This document shows positions 35,789 to 50,200 of a stretch of DNA of 64,000 bases, piece after piece. The stretch is from Oscheius dolichura (lineage: Eukaryota; Nematoda; Chromadorea; Rhabditida; Rhabditidae). The stretch is taken from the NCBI GenBank assembly GCA_932521035.1, contig CAKOAU010000006.1:117874-181873 (forward strand). Direction: 5' to 3'. Made by a program: the position numbers and the translations under genes. Positions within the stretch are counted from its first letter, which is position 1. Each line of letters begins with the position of its first letter. The notes under the pieces were generated by a model. That model searched no databases. It worked only from the letters and a program-made list of their open reading frames with translations, and was not told the origin of the DNA.

Positions 35789-38532
35789 GGATTATAATAG
35801 TTTTTGGGCTATAAAACGCTATTCGGTCAGCGAACCCTATTCGATCTTGGATTATTCGTACTCTACTCGTCGAGCTCTACAAGAAGAGTGGTCGAACGTT
35901 CTCCAATCATTAGGCTTTTATTCCGTACTGGCCTGTTCAAATTTCCCAAGAGATTTGTATTGGCTTAAACCCTGGTTTATGATCTAGGAGCCATAACGTG
36001 GCTCAAAGGCGTCCTCCTGTGACGGGAGCTAGTTTTTTAGACTCAGCTCGATGAGGCGGTTCGAATGAGTACAAATTCGAACCTCCTACCCTCTTTTCCA
36101 AAAACTGCCCCATATTACTGTACCTTTTTCTGGATTATAATAGTTTTTGGGCTATAAAACGCTATTCGGTCAGACAACCCTATTAGCTCTGTGGTTATTC
36201 GTACTCTACTCGTCGAGCTCTACAAGAAGAGTGGTCGAACGTTCTCGAATCATTAGGCTTTTATTCCGTACTGGCCTGTTCAAATTGCCCAAGAGATTTG
36301 TATTGGCTTAAACCCTGGTTTATGATCTAGGAGCCATAACGTGGCTCAAAGGCGTCCTCCTGTGACGGGAGCTAGTTTTTTAGACTCAGCTCGATGAGGC
36401 GGTTCGAATGAGTACAAATTCGAACCTCCTACCCTCTTTTCCAAAAACTGCCCCATATTACTGTACCTTTTTCTGGATTATAATAGTTTTTGGGCTATAA
36501 AACGCTATTCGGTCAGCGAACCCTATTCGATCTTGGATTATTCGTACTCTACTCGTCGAGCTCTACAAGAAGAGTGGTCGAACGTTCTCCAATCATTAGG
36601 CTTTTATTCCGTACTGGCCTGTTCAAATTTCCCAAGAGATTTGTATTGGCTTAAACCCTGGTTTATGATCTAGGAGCCATAACGTGGCTCAAAGGCGTCC
36701 TCCTGTGACGGGAGCTAGTTTTTTAGACTCAGCTCGATGAGGCGGTTCGAATGAGTACAAATTCGAACCTCCTACCCTCTTTTCCAAAAACTGCCCCATA
36801 TTACTGTACCTTTTTCTGGATTATAATAGTTTTTGGGCTATAAAACGCTATTCGGTCAGACAACCCTATTAGCTCTGTGGTTATTCGTACTCTACTCGTC
36901 GAGCTCTACAAGAAGAGTGGTCGAACGTTCTCGAATCATTAGGCTTTTATTCCGTACTGGCCTGTTCAAATTTCCCAAGAGATTTGTATTGGCTTAAACC
37001 CTGGTTTATGATCTAGGAGCCATAACGTGGCTCAAAGGCGTCCTCCTGTGACGGGAGCTAGTTTTTTAGACTCAGCTCGATGAGGCGGTTCGAATGAGTA
37101 CAAATTCGAACCTCCTACCCTCTTTTCCAAAAACTGCCCCATATTACTGTACCTTTTTCTGGATTATAATAGTTTTTGGGCTATAAAACGCTATTCGGTC
37201 AGCGAACCCTATTCGATCTTGGATTATTCGTACTCTACTCGTCGAGCTCTACAAGAAGAGTGGTCGAACGTTCTCCAATCATTAGGCTTTTATTCCGTAC
37301 TGGCCTGTTCAAATTTCCCAAGAGATTTGTATTGGCTTAAACCCTGGTTTATGATCTAGGAGCCATAACGTGGCTCAAAGGCGTCCTCCTGTGACGGGAG
37401 CTAGTTTTTTAGACTCAGCTCGATGAGGCGGTTCGAATGAGTACAAATTCGAACCTCCTACCCTCTTTTCCAAAAACTGCCCCATATTACTGTACCTTTT
37501 TCTGGATTATAATAGTTTTTGGGCTATAAAACGCTATTCGGTCAGACAACCCTATTAGCTCTGTGGTTATTCGTACTCTACTCGTCGAGCTCTACAAGAA
37601 GAGTGGTCGAACGTTCTCGAATCATTAGGCTTTTATTCCGTACTGGCCTGTTCAAATTTCCCAAGAGATTTGTATTGGCTTAAACCCTGGTTTATGATCT
37701 AGGAGCCATAACGTGGCTCAAAGGCGTCCTCCTGTGACGGGAGCTAGTTTTTTAGACTCAGCTCGATGAGGCGGTTCGAATGAGTACAAATTCGAACCTC
37801 CTACCCTCTTTTCCAAAAACTGCCCCATATTACTGTACCTTTTTCTGGATTATAATAGTTTTTGGGCTATAAAACGCTATTCGGTCAGCGAACCCTATTC
37901 GATCTTGGATTATTCGTACTCTACTCGTCGAGCTCTACAAGAAGAGTGGTCGAACGTTCTCCAATCATTAGGCTTTTATTCCGTACTGGCCTGTTCAAAT
38001 TTCCCAAGAGATTTGTATTGGCTTAAACCCTGGTTTATGATCTAGGAGCCATAACGTGGCTCAAAGGCGTCCTCCTGTGACGGGAGCTAGTTTTTTAGAC
38101 TCAGCTCGATGAGGCGGTTCGAATGAGTACAAATTCGAACCTCCTACCCTCTTTTCCAAAAACTGCCCCATATTACTGTACCTTTTTCTGGATTATAATA
38201 GTTTTTGGGCTATAAAACGCTATTCGGTCAGACAACCCTATTAGCTCTGTGGTTATTCGTACTCTACTCGTCGAGCTCTACAAGAAGAGTGGTCGAACGT
38301 TCTCGAATCATTAGGCTTTTATTCCGTACTGGCCTGTTCAAATTGCCCAAGAGATTTGTATTGGCTTAAACCCTGGTTTATGATCTAGGAGCCATAACGT
38401 GGCTCAAAGGCGTCCTCCTGTGACGGGAGCTAGTTTTTTAGACTCAGCTCGATGAGGCGGTTCGAATGAGTACAAATTCGAACCTCCTACCCTCTTTTCC
38501 AAAAACTGCCCCATATTACTGTACCTTTTTCT
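35789..38532 (+). repeat. Alternating A/B long monomers (686-bp dimer period)
   Basis: A monomers at 35789, 36475, 37161 and 37847 alternate with B at 36132, 36818, 37504 and 38190. The seven monomers from 36132 to 38532 (B-G156, A, B, A, B, A, B-G156) are repeated in the same order at 44898-47298. Confidence 0.9.
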
Positions 38533-41500
38533 GGATTATAATAGTTTTTGGGCTATAAAACGCTATTCGGTCAGACAACCCTATTAGCTCTGTGGTTATT
38601 CGTACTCTACTCGTCGAGCTCTACAAGAAGAGTGGTCGAACGTTCTCGAATCATTAGGCTTTTATTCCGTACTGGCCTGTTCAAATTTCCCAAGAGATTT
38701 GTATTGGCTTAAACCCTGGTTTATGATCTAGGAGCCATAACGTGGCTCAAAGGCGTCCTCCTGTGACGGGAGCTAGTTTTTTAGACTCAGCTCGATGAGG
38801 CGGTTCGAATGAGTACAAATTCGAACCTCCTACCCTCTTTTCCAAAAACTGCCCCATATTACTGTACCTTTTTCTGGATTATAATAGTTTTTGGGCTATA
38901 AAACGCTATTCGGTCAGACAACCCTATTAGCTCTGTGGTTATTCGTACTCTACTCGTCGAGCTCTACAAGAAGAGTGGTCGAACGTTCTCGAATCATTAG
39001 GCTTTTATTCCGTACTGGCCTGTTCAAATTTCCCAAGAGATTTGTATTGGCTTAAACCCTGGTTTATGATCTAGGAGCCATAACGTGGCTCAAAGGCGTC
39101 CTCCTGTGACGGGAGCTAGTTTTTTAGACTCAGCTCGATGAGGCGGTTCGAATGAGTACAAATTCGAACCTCCTACCCTCTTTTCCAAAAACTGCCCCAT
39201 ATTACTGTACCTTTTTCTGGATTATAATAGTTTTTGGGCTATAAAACGCTATTCGGTCAGACAACCCTATTAGCTCTGTGGTTATTCGTACTCTACTCGT
39301 CGAGCTCTACAAGAAGAGTGGTCGAACGTTCTCGAATCATTAGGCTTTTATTCCGTACTGGCCTGTTCAAATTTCCCAAGAGATTTGTATTGGCTTAAAC
39401 CCTGGTTTATGATCTAGGAGCCATAACGTGGCTCAAAGGCGTCCTCCTGTGACGGGAGCTAGTTTTTTAGACTCAGCTCGATGAGGCGGTTCGAATGAGT
39501 ACAAATTCGAACCTCCTACCCTCTTTTCCAAAAACTGCCCCATATTACTGTACCTTTTTCTGGATTATAATAGTTTTTGGGCTATAAAACGCTATTCGGT
39601 CAGACAACCCTATTAGCTCTGTGGTTATTCGTACTCTACTCGTCGAGCTCTACAAGAAGAGTGGTCGAACGTTCTCGAATCATTAGGCTTTTATTCCGTA
39701 CTGGCCTGTTCAAATTTCCCAAGAGATTTGTATTGGCTTAAACCCTGGTTTATGATCTAGGAGCCATAACGTGGCTCAAAGGCGTCCTCCTGTGACGGGA
39801 GCTAGTTTTTTAGACTCAGCTCGATGAGGCGGTTCGAATGAGTACAAATTCGAACCTCCTACCCTCTTTTCCAAAAACTGCCCCATATTACTGTACCTTT
39901 TTCTGGATTATAATAGTTTTTGGGCTATAAAACGCTATTCGGTCAGACAACCCTATTAGCTCTGTGGTTATTCGTACTCTACTCGTCGAGCTCTACAAGA
40001 AGAGTGGTCGAACGTTCTCGAATCATTAGGCTTTTATTCCGTACTGGCCTGTTCAAATTTCCCAAGAGATTTGTATTGGCTTAAACCCTGGTTTATGATC
40101 TAGGAGCCATAACGTGGCTCAAAGGCGTCCTCCTGTGACGGGAGCTAGTTTTTTAGACTCAGCTCGATGAGGCGGTTCGAATGAGTACAAATTCGAACCT
40201 CCTACCCTCTTTTCCAAAAACTGCCCCATATTACTGTACCTTTTTCTGGATTATAATAGTTTTTGGGCTATAAAACGCTATTCGGTCAGACAACCCTATT
40301 AGCTCTGTGGTTATTCGTACTCTACTCGTCGAGCTCTACAAGAAGAGTGGTCGAACGTTCTCGAATCATTAGGCTTTTATTCCGTACTGGCCTGTTCAAA
40401 TTTCCCAAGAGATTTGTATTGGCTTAAACCCTGGTTTATGATCTAGGAGCCATAACGTGGCTCAAAGGCGTCCTCCTGTGACGGGAGCTAGTTTTTTAGA
40501 CTCAGCTCGATGAGGCGGTTCGAATGAGTACAAATTCGAACCTCCTACCCTCTTTTCCAAAAACTGCCCCATATTACTGTACCTTTTTCTGGATTATAAT
40601 AGTTTTTGGGCTATAAAACGCTATTCGGTCAGACAACCCTATTAGCTCTGTGGTTATTCGTACTCTACTCGTCGAGCTCTACAAGAAGAGTGGTCGAACG
40701 TTCTCGAATCATTAGGCTTTTATTCCGTACTGGCCTGTTCAAATTTCCCAAGAGATTTGTATTGGCTTAAACCCTGGTTTATGATCTAGGAGCCATAACG
40801 TGGCTCAAAGGCGTCCTCCTGTGACGGGAGCTAGTTTTTTAGACTCAGCTCGATGAGGCGGTTCGAATGAGTACAAATTCGAACCTCCTACCCTCTTTTC
40901 CAAAAACTGCCCCATATTACTGTACCTTTTTCTGGATTATAATAGTTTTTGGGCTATAAAACGCTATTCGGTCAGACAACCCTATTAGCTCTGTGGTTAT
41001 TCGTACTCTACTCGTCGAGCTCTACAAGAAGAGTGGTCGAACGTTCTCGAATCATTAGGCTTTTATTCCGTACTGGCCTGTTCAAATTTCCCAAGAGATT
41101 TGTATTGGCTTAAACCCTGGTTTATGATCTAGGAGCCATAACGTGGCTCAAAGGCGTCCTCCTGTGACGGGAGCTAGTTTTTTAGACTCAGCTCGATGAG
41201 GCGGTTCGAATGAGTACAAATTCGAACCTCCTACCCTCTTTTCCAAAAACTGCCCCATATTACTGTACCTTTTTCTGGATTATAATAGTTTTTGGGCTAT
41301 AAAACGCTATTCGGTCAGACAACCCTATTAGCTCTGTGGTTATTCGTACTCTACTCGTCGAGCTCTACAAGAAGAGTGGTCGAACGTTCTCGAATCATTA
41401 GGCTTTTATTCCGTACTGGCCTGTTCAAATTTCCCAAGAGATTTGTATTGGCTTAAACCCTGGTTTATGATCTAGGAGCCATAACGTGGCTCAAAGGCGT

Positions 41501-42648
41501 CCTCCTGTGACGGGAGCTAGTTTTTTAGACTCAGCTCGATGAGGCGGTTCGAATGAGTACAAATTCGAACCTCCTACCCTCTTTTCCAAAAACTGCCCCA
41601 TATTACTGTACCTTTTTCTGGATTATAATAGTTTTTGGGCTATAAAACGCTATTCGGTCAGACAACCCTATTAGCTCTGTGGTTATTCGTACTCTACTCG
41701 TCGAGCTCTACAAGAAGAGTGGTCGAACGTTCTCGAATCATTAGGCTTTTATTCCGTACTGGCCTGTTCAAATTTCCCAAGAGATTTGTATTGGCTTAAA
41801 CCCTGGTTTATGATCTAGGAGCCATAACGTGGCTCAAAGGCGTCCTCCTGTGACGGGAGCTAGTTTTTTAGACTCAGCTCGATGAGGCGGTTCGAATGAG
41901 TACAAATTCGAACCTCCTACCCTCTTTTCCAAAAACTGCCCCATATTACTGTACCTTTTTCTGGATTATAATAGTTTTTGGGCTATAAAACGCTATTCGG
42001 TCAGACAACCCTATTAGCTCTGTGGTTATTCGTACTCTACTCGTCGAGCTCTACAAGAAGAGTGGTCGAACGTTCTCGAATCATTAGGCTTTTATTCCGT
42101 ACTGGCCTGTTCAAATTTCCCAAGAGATTTGTATTGGCTTAAACCCTGGTTTATGATCTAGGAGCCATAACGTGGCTCAAAGGCGTCCTCCTGTGACGGG
42201 AGCTAGTTTTTTAGACTCAGCTCGATGAGGCGGTTCGAATGAGTACAAATTCGAACCTCCTACCCTCTTTTCCAAAAACTGCCCCATATTACTGTACCTT
42301 TTTCTGGATTATAATAGTTTTTGGGCTATAAAACGCTATTCGGTCAGACAACCCTATTAGCTCTGTGGTTATTCGTACTCTACTCGTCGAGCTCTACAAG
42401 AAGAGTGGTCGAACGTTCTCGAATCATTAGGCTTTTATTCCGTACTGGCCTGTTCAAATTTCCCAAGAGATTTGTATTGGCTTAAACCCTGGTTTATGAT
42501 CTAGGAGCCATAACGTGGCTCAAAGGCGTCCTCCTGTGACGGGAGCTAGTTTTTTAGACTCAGCTCGATGAGGCGGTTCGAATGAGTACAAATTCGAACC
42601 TCCTACCCTCTTTTCCAAAAACTGCCCCATATTACTGTACCTTTTTCT
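38533..42648 (+). repeat. Twelve B monomers with no variant seen
   Basis: Twelve consecutive 343-bp B monomers (A33, G116, T156) show no difference that I can find by eye. The run continues through the indel-bearing monomers to 44363, giving 17 B monomers in all. Such uniformity indicates very recent amplification, or an assembly copy number that is hard to trust. Confidence 0.85.
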
Positions 42649-44363
42649 GGATTATAATAGTTTTTGGGCTATAAAACGCTATTCGGTCAGACAACCCTAT
42701 TAGCTCTGTGGTTATTCGTACTCTACTCGTCGAGCTCTACAAGAAGAGTGGTCGAACGTTCTCGAATCATTAGGCTTTTATTCCGTACTGGCCTGTTCAA
42801 ATTTCCCAAGAGATTTGTATTGGCTTAAACCCTGGTTTATGATCTAGGAGCCATAACGTGGCTCAAAGGGCGTCCTCCTGTGACGGGAGCTAGTTTTTTA
42901 GACTCAGCTCGATGAGGCGGTTCGAATGAGTACAAATTCGAACCTCCTACCCTCTTTTCCAAAAAACTGCCCCATATTACTGTACCTTTTTTCTGGATTA
43001 TAATAGTTTTTGGGCTATAAAAACGCTATTCGGTCAGACAACCCTATTAGCTCTGTGGTTATTCGTACTCTACTCGTCGAGCTCTACAAGAAGAGTGGTC
43101 GAACGTTCTCGAATCATTAGGCTTTTATTCCGTACTGGCCTGTTCAAATTTCCCAAGAGATTTGTATTGGCTTAAACCCTGGTTTATGATCTAGGAGCCA
43201 TAACGTGGCTCAAAGGCGTCCTCCTGTGACGGGAGCTAGTTTTTTAGACTCAGCTCGATGAGGCGGTTCGAATGAGTACAAATTCGAACCTCCTACCCTC
43301 TTTTCCAAAAACTGCCCCATATTACTGTACCTTTTTCTGGATTATAATAGTTTTTGGGGCTATAAAACGCTATTCGGTCAGACAACCCTATTAGCTCTGT
43401 GGTTATTCGTACTCTACTCGTCGAGCTCTACAAGAAGAGTGGTCGAACGTTCTCGAATCATTAGGCTTTTATTCCGTACTGGCCTGTTCAAATTTCCCAA
43501 GAGATTTGTATTGGCTTAAACCCTGGTTTATGATCTAGGAGCCATAACGTGGCTCAAAGGCGTCCTCCTGTGACGGGAGCTAGTTTTTTAGACTCAGCTC
43601 GATGAGGCGGTTCGAATGAGTACAAATTCGAACCTCCTACCCTCTTTTCCAAAAACTGCCCCATATTACTGTACCTTTTTCTGGATTATAATAGTTTTTG
43701 GGCTATAAAAACGCTATTCGGTCAGACAACCCTATTAGCTCTGTGGTTATTCGTACTCTACTCGTCGAGCTCTACAAGAAGAGTGGTCGAACGTTCTCGA
43801 ATCATTAGGCTTTTATTCCGTACTGGCCTGTTCAAATTTCCCAAGAGATTTGTATTGGCTTAAACCCTGGTTTATGATCTAGGAGCCCATAACGTGGCTC
43901 AAAGGCGTCCTCCTGTGACGGGAGCTAGTTTTTTAGACTCAGCTCGATGAGGGCGGTTTCGAATGAGTACAAATTCGAACCTCCTACCCTCTTTTCCAAA
44001 AACTGCCCCATATTACTGTACCTTTTTCTGGATTATAATAGTTTTTTGGGCTATAAAACGCTATTCGGTCAGACAACCCTATTAGCTCTGTGGTTATTCG
44101 TACTCTACTCGTCGAGCTCTACAAGAAGAGTGGTCGAACGTTCTCGAATCATTAGGCTTTTATTCCGTACTGGCCTGTTCAAATTTCCCAAGAGATTTGT
44201 ATTGGCTTAAACCCTGTAGGAGCCATAACGTGGCTCAAAGGCGTCCTCCTGTGACGGGAGCTAGTTTTTTAGACTCAGCTCGATGAGGCGGTTCGAATGA
44301 GTACAAATTCGAACCTCCTACCCTCTTTTCCAAAAACTGCCCCATATTACTGTACCTTTTTCT
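42649..44363 (+). other. Five B monomers with clustered homopolymer indels (probable assembly artefact)
   Basis: Ten single-base insertions are confined to this stretch. They are G at 42868-42870, A at 42961-42966, T at 42987-42992, A at 43019-43023, G at 43356-43359, A at 43707-43711, C at 43886-43888, G at 43951-43953, T at 43957-43959 and T at 44042-44047. A 10-bp deletion follows at 44216/44217. Each insertion lengthens an existing run by one. Monomer lengths are 346, 344, 344, 347 and 334, which total exactly 5 x 343. The deletion is immediately followed by a new module at 44364. This pattern is typical of unpolished long-read consensus at a join. Confidence 0.8.
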
Positions 44364-47298
44364 GGATTATAATAGTTTTTGGGCTATAAAACGCTATTCG
44401 GTCAGCGAACCCTATTCGATCTTGGATTATTCGTACTGTACTCGTCGAGCTCTACAAGAAGAGTGGTCGAACGTTCTCGAATCATTAGGCTTTTATTCCG
44501 TACTGGCCTGTTCAAATTGCCCAAGAGATTTGTATTGGCTTACCCCCTATTTTTGGACTATAATAGTTTTTGGGCTATAAAACGCTATTCGGTCGGACAA
44601 CCCTATTAGCTCTGTGGTTATTCGTACTCTACTCGTCGAGCTCTACAAGAAGAGTGGTCGAACGTTCTCGAATCATTAGGCTTTTATTCCGTACTGGCCT
44701 GTTCAAATTTCCCAAGAGATTTGTATTGGCTTAAACCCTGGTTTATGATCTAGGAGCCATAACGTGGCTCAAAGGCGTCCTCCTGTGACGGGAGCTAGTT
44801 TTTTAGACTCAGCTCGATGAGGCGGTTCGAATGAGTACAAATTCGAACCTCCTACCCTCTTTTCCAAAAACTGCCCCATATTACTGTACCTTTTTCTGGA
44901 TTATAATAGTTTTTGGGCTATAAAACGCTATTCGGTCAGACAACCCTATTAGCTCTGTGGTTATTCGTACTCTACTCGTCGAGCTCTACAAGAAGAGTGG
45001 TCGAACGTTCTCGAATCATTAGGCTTTTATTCCGTACTGGCCTGTTCAAATTGCCCAAGAGATTTGTATTGGCTTAAACCCTGGTTTATGATCTAGGAGC
45101 CATAACGTGGCTCAAAGGCGTCCTCCTGTGACGGGAGCTAGTTTTTTAGACTCAGCTCGATGAGGCGGTTCGAATGAGTACAAATTCGAACCTCCTACCC
45201 TCTTTTCCAAAAACTGCCCCATATTACTGTACCTTTTTCTGGATTATAATAGTTTTTGGGCTATAAAACGCTATTCGGTCAGCGAACCCTATTCGATCTT
45301 GGATTATTCGTACTCTACTCGTCGAGCTCTACAAGAAGAGTGGTCGAACGTTCTCCAATCATTAGGCTTTTATTCCGTACTGGCCTGTTCAAATTTCCCA
45401 AGAGATTTGTATTGGCTTAAACCCTGGTTTATGATCTAGGAGCCATAACGTGGCTCAAAGGCGTCCTCCTGTGACGGGAGCTAGTTTTTTAGACTCAGCT
45501 CGATGAGGCGGTTCGAATGAGTACAAATTCGAACCTCCTACCCTCTTTTCCAAAAACTGCCCCATATTACTGTACCTTTTTCTGGATTATAATAGTTTTT
45601 GGGCTATAAAACGCTATTCGGTCAGACAACCCTATTAGCTCTGTGGTTATTCGTACTCTACTCGTCGAGCTCTACAAGAAGAGTGGTCGAACGTTCTCGA
45701 ATCATTAGGCTTTTATTCCGTACTGGCCTGTTCAAATTTCCCAAGAGATTTGTATTGGCTTAAACCCTGGTTTATGATCTAGGAGCCATAACGTGGCTCA
45801 AAGGCGTCCTCCTGTGACGGGAGCTAGTTTTTTAGACTCAGCTCGATGAGGCGGTTCGAATGAGTACAAATTCGAACCTCCTACCCTCTTTTCCAAAAAC
45901 TGCCCCATATTACTGTACCTTTTTCTGGATTATAATAGTTTTTGGGCTATAAAACGCTATTCGGTCAGCGAACCCTATTCGATCTTGGATTATTCGTACT
46001 CTACTCGTCGAGCTCTACAAGAAGAGTGGTCGAACGTTCTCCAATCATTAGGCTTTTATTCCGTACTGGCCTGTTCAAATTTCCCAAGAGATTTGTATTG
46101 GCTTAAACCCTGGTTTATGATCTAGGAGCCATAACGTGGCTCAAAGGCGTCCTCCTGTGACGGGAGCTAGTTTTTTAGACTCAGCTCGATGAGGCGGTTC
46201 GAATGAGTACAAATTCGAACCTCCTACCCTCTTTTCCAAAAACTGCCCCATATTACTGTACCTTTTTCTGGATTATAATAGTTTTTGGGCTATAAAACGC
46301 TATTCGGTCAGACAACCCTATTAGCTCTGTGGTTATTCGTACTCTACTCGTCGAGCTCTACAAGAAGAGTGGTCGAACGTTCTCGAATCATTAGGCTTTT
46401 ATTCCGTACTGGCCTGTTCAAATTTCCCAAGAGATTTGTATTGGCTTAAACCCTGGTTTATGATCTAGGAGCCATAACGTGGCTCAAAGGCGTCCTCCTG
46501 TGACGGGAGCTAGTTTTTTAGACTCAGCTCGATGAGGCGGTTCGAATGAGTACAAATTCGAACCTCCTACCCTCTTTTCCAAAAACTGCCCCATATTACT
46601 GTACCTTTTTCTGGATTATAATAGTTTTTGGGCTATAAAACGCTATTCGGTCAGCGAACCCTATTCGATCTTGGATTATTCGTACTCTACTCGTCGAGCT
46701 CTACAAGAAGAGTGGTCGAACGTTCTCCAATCATTAGGCTTTTATTCCGTACTGGCCTGTTCAAATTTCCCAAGAGATTTGTATTGGCTTAAACCCTGGT
46801 TTATGATCTAGGAGCCATAACGTGGCTCAAAGGCGTCCTCCTGTGACGGGAGCTAGTTTTTTAGACTCAGCTCGATGAGGCGGTTCGAATGAGTACAAAT
46901 TCGAACCTCCTACCCTCTTTTCCAAAAACTGCCCCATATTACTGTACCTTTTTCTGGATTATAATAGTTTTTGGGCTATAAAACGCTATTCGGTCAGACA
47001 ACCCTATTAGCTCTGTGGTTATTCGTACTCTACTCGTCGAGCTCTACAAGAAGAGTGGTCGAACGTTCTCGAATCATTAGGCTTTTATTCCGTACTGGCC
47101 TGTTCAAATTGCCCAAGAGATTTGTATTGGCTTAAACCCTGGTTTATGATCTAGGAGCCATAACGTGGCTCAAAGGCGTCCTCCTGTGACGGGAGCTAGT
47201 TTTTTAGACTCAGCTCGATGAGGCGGTTCGAATGAGTACAAATTCGAACCTCCTACCCTCTTTTCCAAAAACTGCCCCATATTACTGTACCTTTTTCT
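44364..47298 (+). repeat. Marked S-B pair plus second copy of the seven-monomer A/B block
   Basis: The S at 44364 carries a private G (TACTGTACTCG) and the next B carries GTCGGAC. The same two markers recur at 50729 and 51949. The block 44898-47298 repeats 36132-38532 monomer for monomer, 8,766 bp downstream. Confidence 0.88.
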
Positions 47299-50200
47299 GG
47301 ATTATAATAGTTTTTGGGCTATAAAACGCTATTCGGTCAGACAACCCTATTAGCTCTGTGGTTATTCGTACTCTACTCGTCGAGCTCTACAAGAAGAGTG
47401 GTCGAACGTTCTCGAATCATTAGGCTTTTATTCCGTACTGGCCTGTTCAAATTTCCCAAGAGATTTGTATTGGCTTAAACCCTGGTTTATGATCTAGGAG
47501 CCATAACGTGGCTCAAAGGCGTCCTCCTGTGACGGGAGCTAGTTTTTTAGACTCAGCTCGATGAGGCGGTTCGAATGAGTACAAATTCGAACCTCCTACC
47601 CTCTTTTCCAAAAACTGCCCCATATTACTGTACCTTTTTCTGGATTATAATAGTTTTTGGGCTATAAAACGCTATTCGGTCAGACAACCCTATTAGCTCT
47701 GTGGTTATTCGTACTCTACTCGTCGAGCTCTACAAGAAGAGTGGTCGAACGTTCTCGAATCATTAGGCTTTTATTCCGTACTGGCCTGTTCAAATTTCCC
47801 AAGAGATTTGTATTGGCTTAAACCCTGGTTTATGATCTAGGAGCCATAACGTGGCTCAAAGGCGTCCTCCTGTGACGGGAGCTAGTTTTTTAGACTCAGC
47901 TCGATGAGGCGGTTCGAATGAGTACAAATTCGAACCTCCTACCCTCTTTTCCAAAAACTGCCCCATATTACTGTACCTTTTTCTGGATTATAATAGTTTT
48001 TGGGCTATAAAACGCTATTCGGTCAGACAACCCTATTAGCTCTGTGGTTATTCGTACTCTACTCGTCGAGCTCTACAAGAAGAGTGGTCGAACGTTCTCG
48101 AATCATTAGGCTTTTATTCCGTACTGGCCTGTTCAAATTTCCCAAGAGATTTGTATTGGCTTAAACCCTGGTTTATGATCTAGGAGCCATAACGTGGCTC
48201 AAAGGCGTCCTCCTGTGACGGGAGCTAGTTTTTTAGACTCAGCTCGATGAGGCGGTTCGAATGAGTACAAATTCGAACCTCCTACCCTCTTTTCCAAAAA
48301 CTGCCCCATATTACTGTACCTTTTTCTGGATTATAATAGTTTTTGGGCTATAAAACGCTATTCGGTCAGACAACCCTATTAGCTCTGTGGTTATTCGTAC
48401 TCTACTCGTCGAGCTCTACAAGAAGAGTGGTCGAACGTTCTCGAATCATTAGGCTTTTATTCCGTACTGGCCTGTTCAAATTTCCCAAGAGATTTGTATT
48501 GGCTTAAACCCTGGTTTATGATCTAGGAGCCATAACGTGGCTCAAAGGCGTCCTCCTGTGACGGGAGCTAGTTTTTTAGACTCAGCTCGATGAGGCGGTT
48601 CGAATGAGTACAAATTCGAACCTCCTACCCTCTTTTCCAAAAACTGCCCCATATTACTGTACCTTTTTCTGGATTATAATAGTTTTTGGGCTATAAAACG
48701 CTATTCGGTCAGACAACCCTATTAGCTCTGTGGTTATTCGTACTCTACTCGTCGAGCTCTACAAGAAGAGTGGTCGAACGTTCTCGAATCATTAGGCTTT
48801 TATTCCGTACTGGCCTGTTCAAATTTCCCAAGAGATTTGTATTGGCTTAAACCCTGGTTTATGATCTAGGAGCCATAACGTGGCTCAAAGGCGTCCTCCT
48901 GTGACGGGAGCTAGTTTTTTAGACTCAGCTCGATGAGGCGGTTCGAATGAGTACAAATTCGAACCTCCTACCCTCTTTTCCAAAAACTGCCCCATATTAC
49001 TGTACCTTTTTCTGGATTATAATAGTTTTTGGGCTATAAAACGCTATTCGGTCAGACAACCCTATTAGCTCTGTGGTTATTCGTACTCTACTCGTCGAGC
49101 TCTACAAGAAGAGTGGTCGAACGTTCTCGAATCATTAGGCTTTTATTCCGTACTGGCCTGTTCAAATTTCCCAAGAGATTTGTATTGGCTTAAACCCTGG
49201 TTTATGATCTAGGAGCCATAACGTGGCTCAAAGGCGTCCTCCTGTGACGGGAGCTAGTTTTTTAGACTCAGCTCGATGAGGCGGTTCGAATGAGTACAAA
49301 TTCGAACCTCCTACCCTCTTTTCCAAAAACTGCCCCATATTACTGTACCTTTTTCTGGATTATAATAGTTTTTGGGCTATAAAACGCTATTCGGTCAGAC
49401 AACCCTATTAGCTCTGTGGTTATTCGTACTCTACTCGTCGAGCTCTACAAGAAGAGTGGTCGAACGTTCTCGAATCATTAGGCTTTTATTCCGTACTGGC
49501 CTGTTCAAATTTCCCAAGAGATTTGTATTGGCTTAAACCCTGGTTTATGATCTAGGAGCCATAACGTGGCTCAAAGGCGTCCTCCTGTGACGGGAGCTAG
49601 TTTTTTAGACTCAGCTCGATGAGGCGGTTCGAATGAGTACAAATTCGAACCTCCTACCCTCTTTTCCAAAAACTGCCCCATATTACTGTACCTTTTTCTG
49701 GATTATAATAGTTTTTGGGCTATAAAACGCTATTCGGTCAGACAACCCTATTAGCTCTGTGGTTATTCGTACTCTACTCGTCGAGCTCTACAAGAAGAGT
49801 GGTCGAACGTTCTCGAATCATTAGGCTTTTATTCCGTACTGGCCTGTTCAAATTTCCCAAGAGATTTGTATTGGCTTAAACCCTGGTTTATGATCTAGGA
49901 GCCATAACGTGGCTCAAAGGCGTCCTCCTGTGACGGGAGCTAGTTTTTTAGACTCAGCTCGATGAGGCGGTTCGAATGAGTACAAATTCGAACCTCCTAC
50001 CCTCTTTTCCAAAAACTGCCCCATATTACTGTACCTTTTTCTGGATTATAATAGTTTTTGGGCTATAAAACGCTATTCGGTCAGACAACCCTATTAGCTC
50101 TGTGGTTATTCGTACTCTACTCGTCGAGCTCTACAAGAAGAGTGGTCGAACGTTCTCGAATCATTAGGCTTTTATTCCGTACTGGCCTGTTCAAATTTCC

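Noticed and set aside
43947-44210. 87-codon ATG open frame
   Set aside because: It exists only because of single-base insertions in the 42.9-44.2 kb indel cluster, which look like consensus errors.
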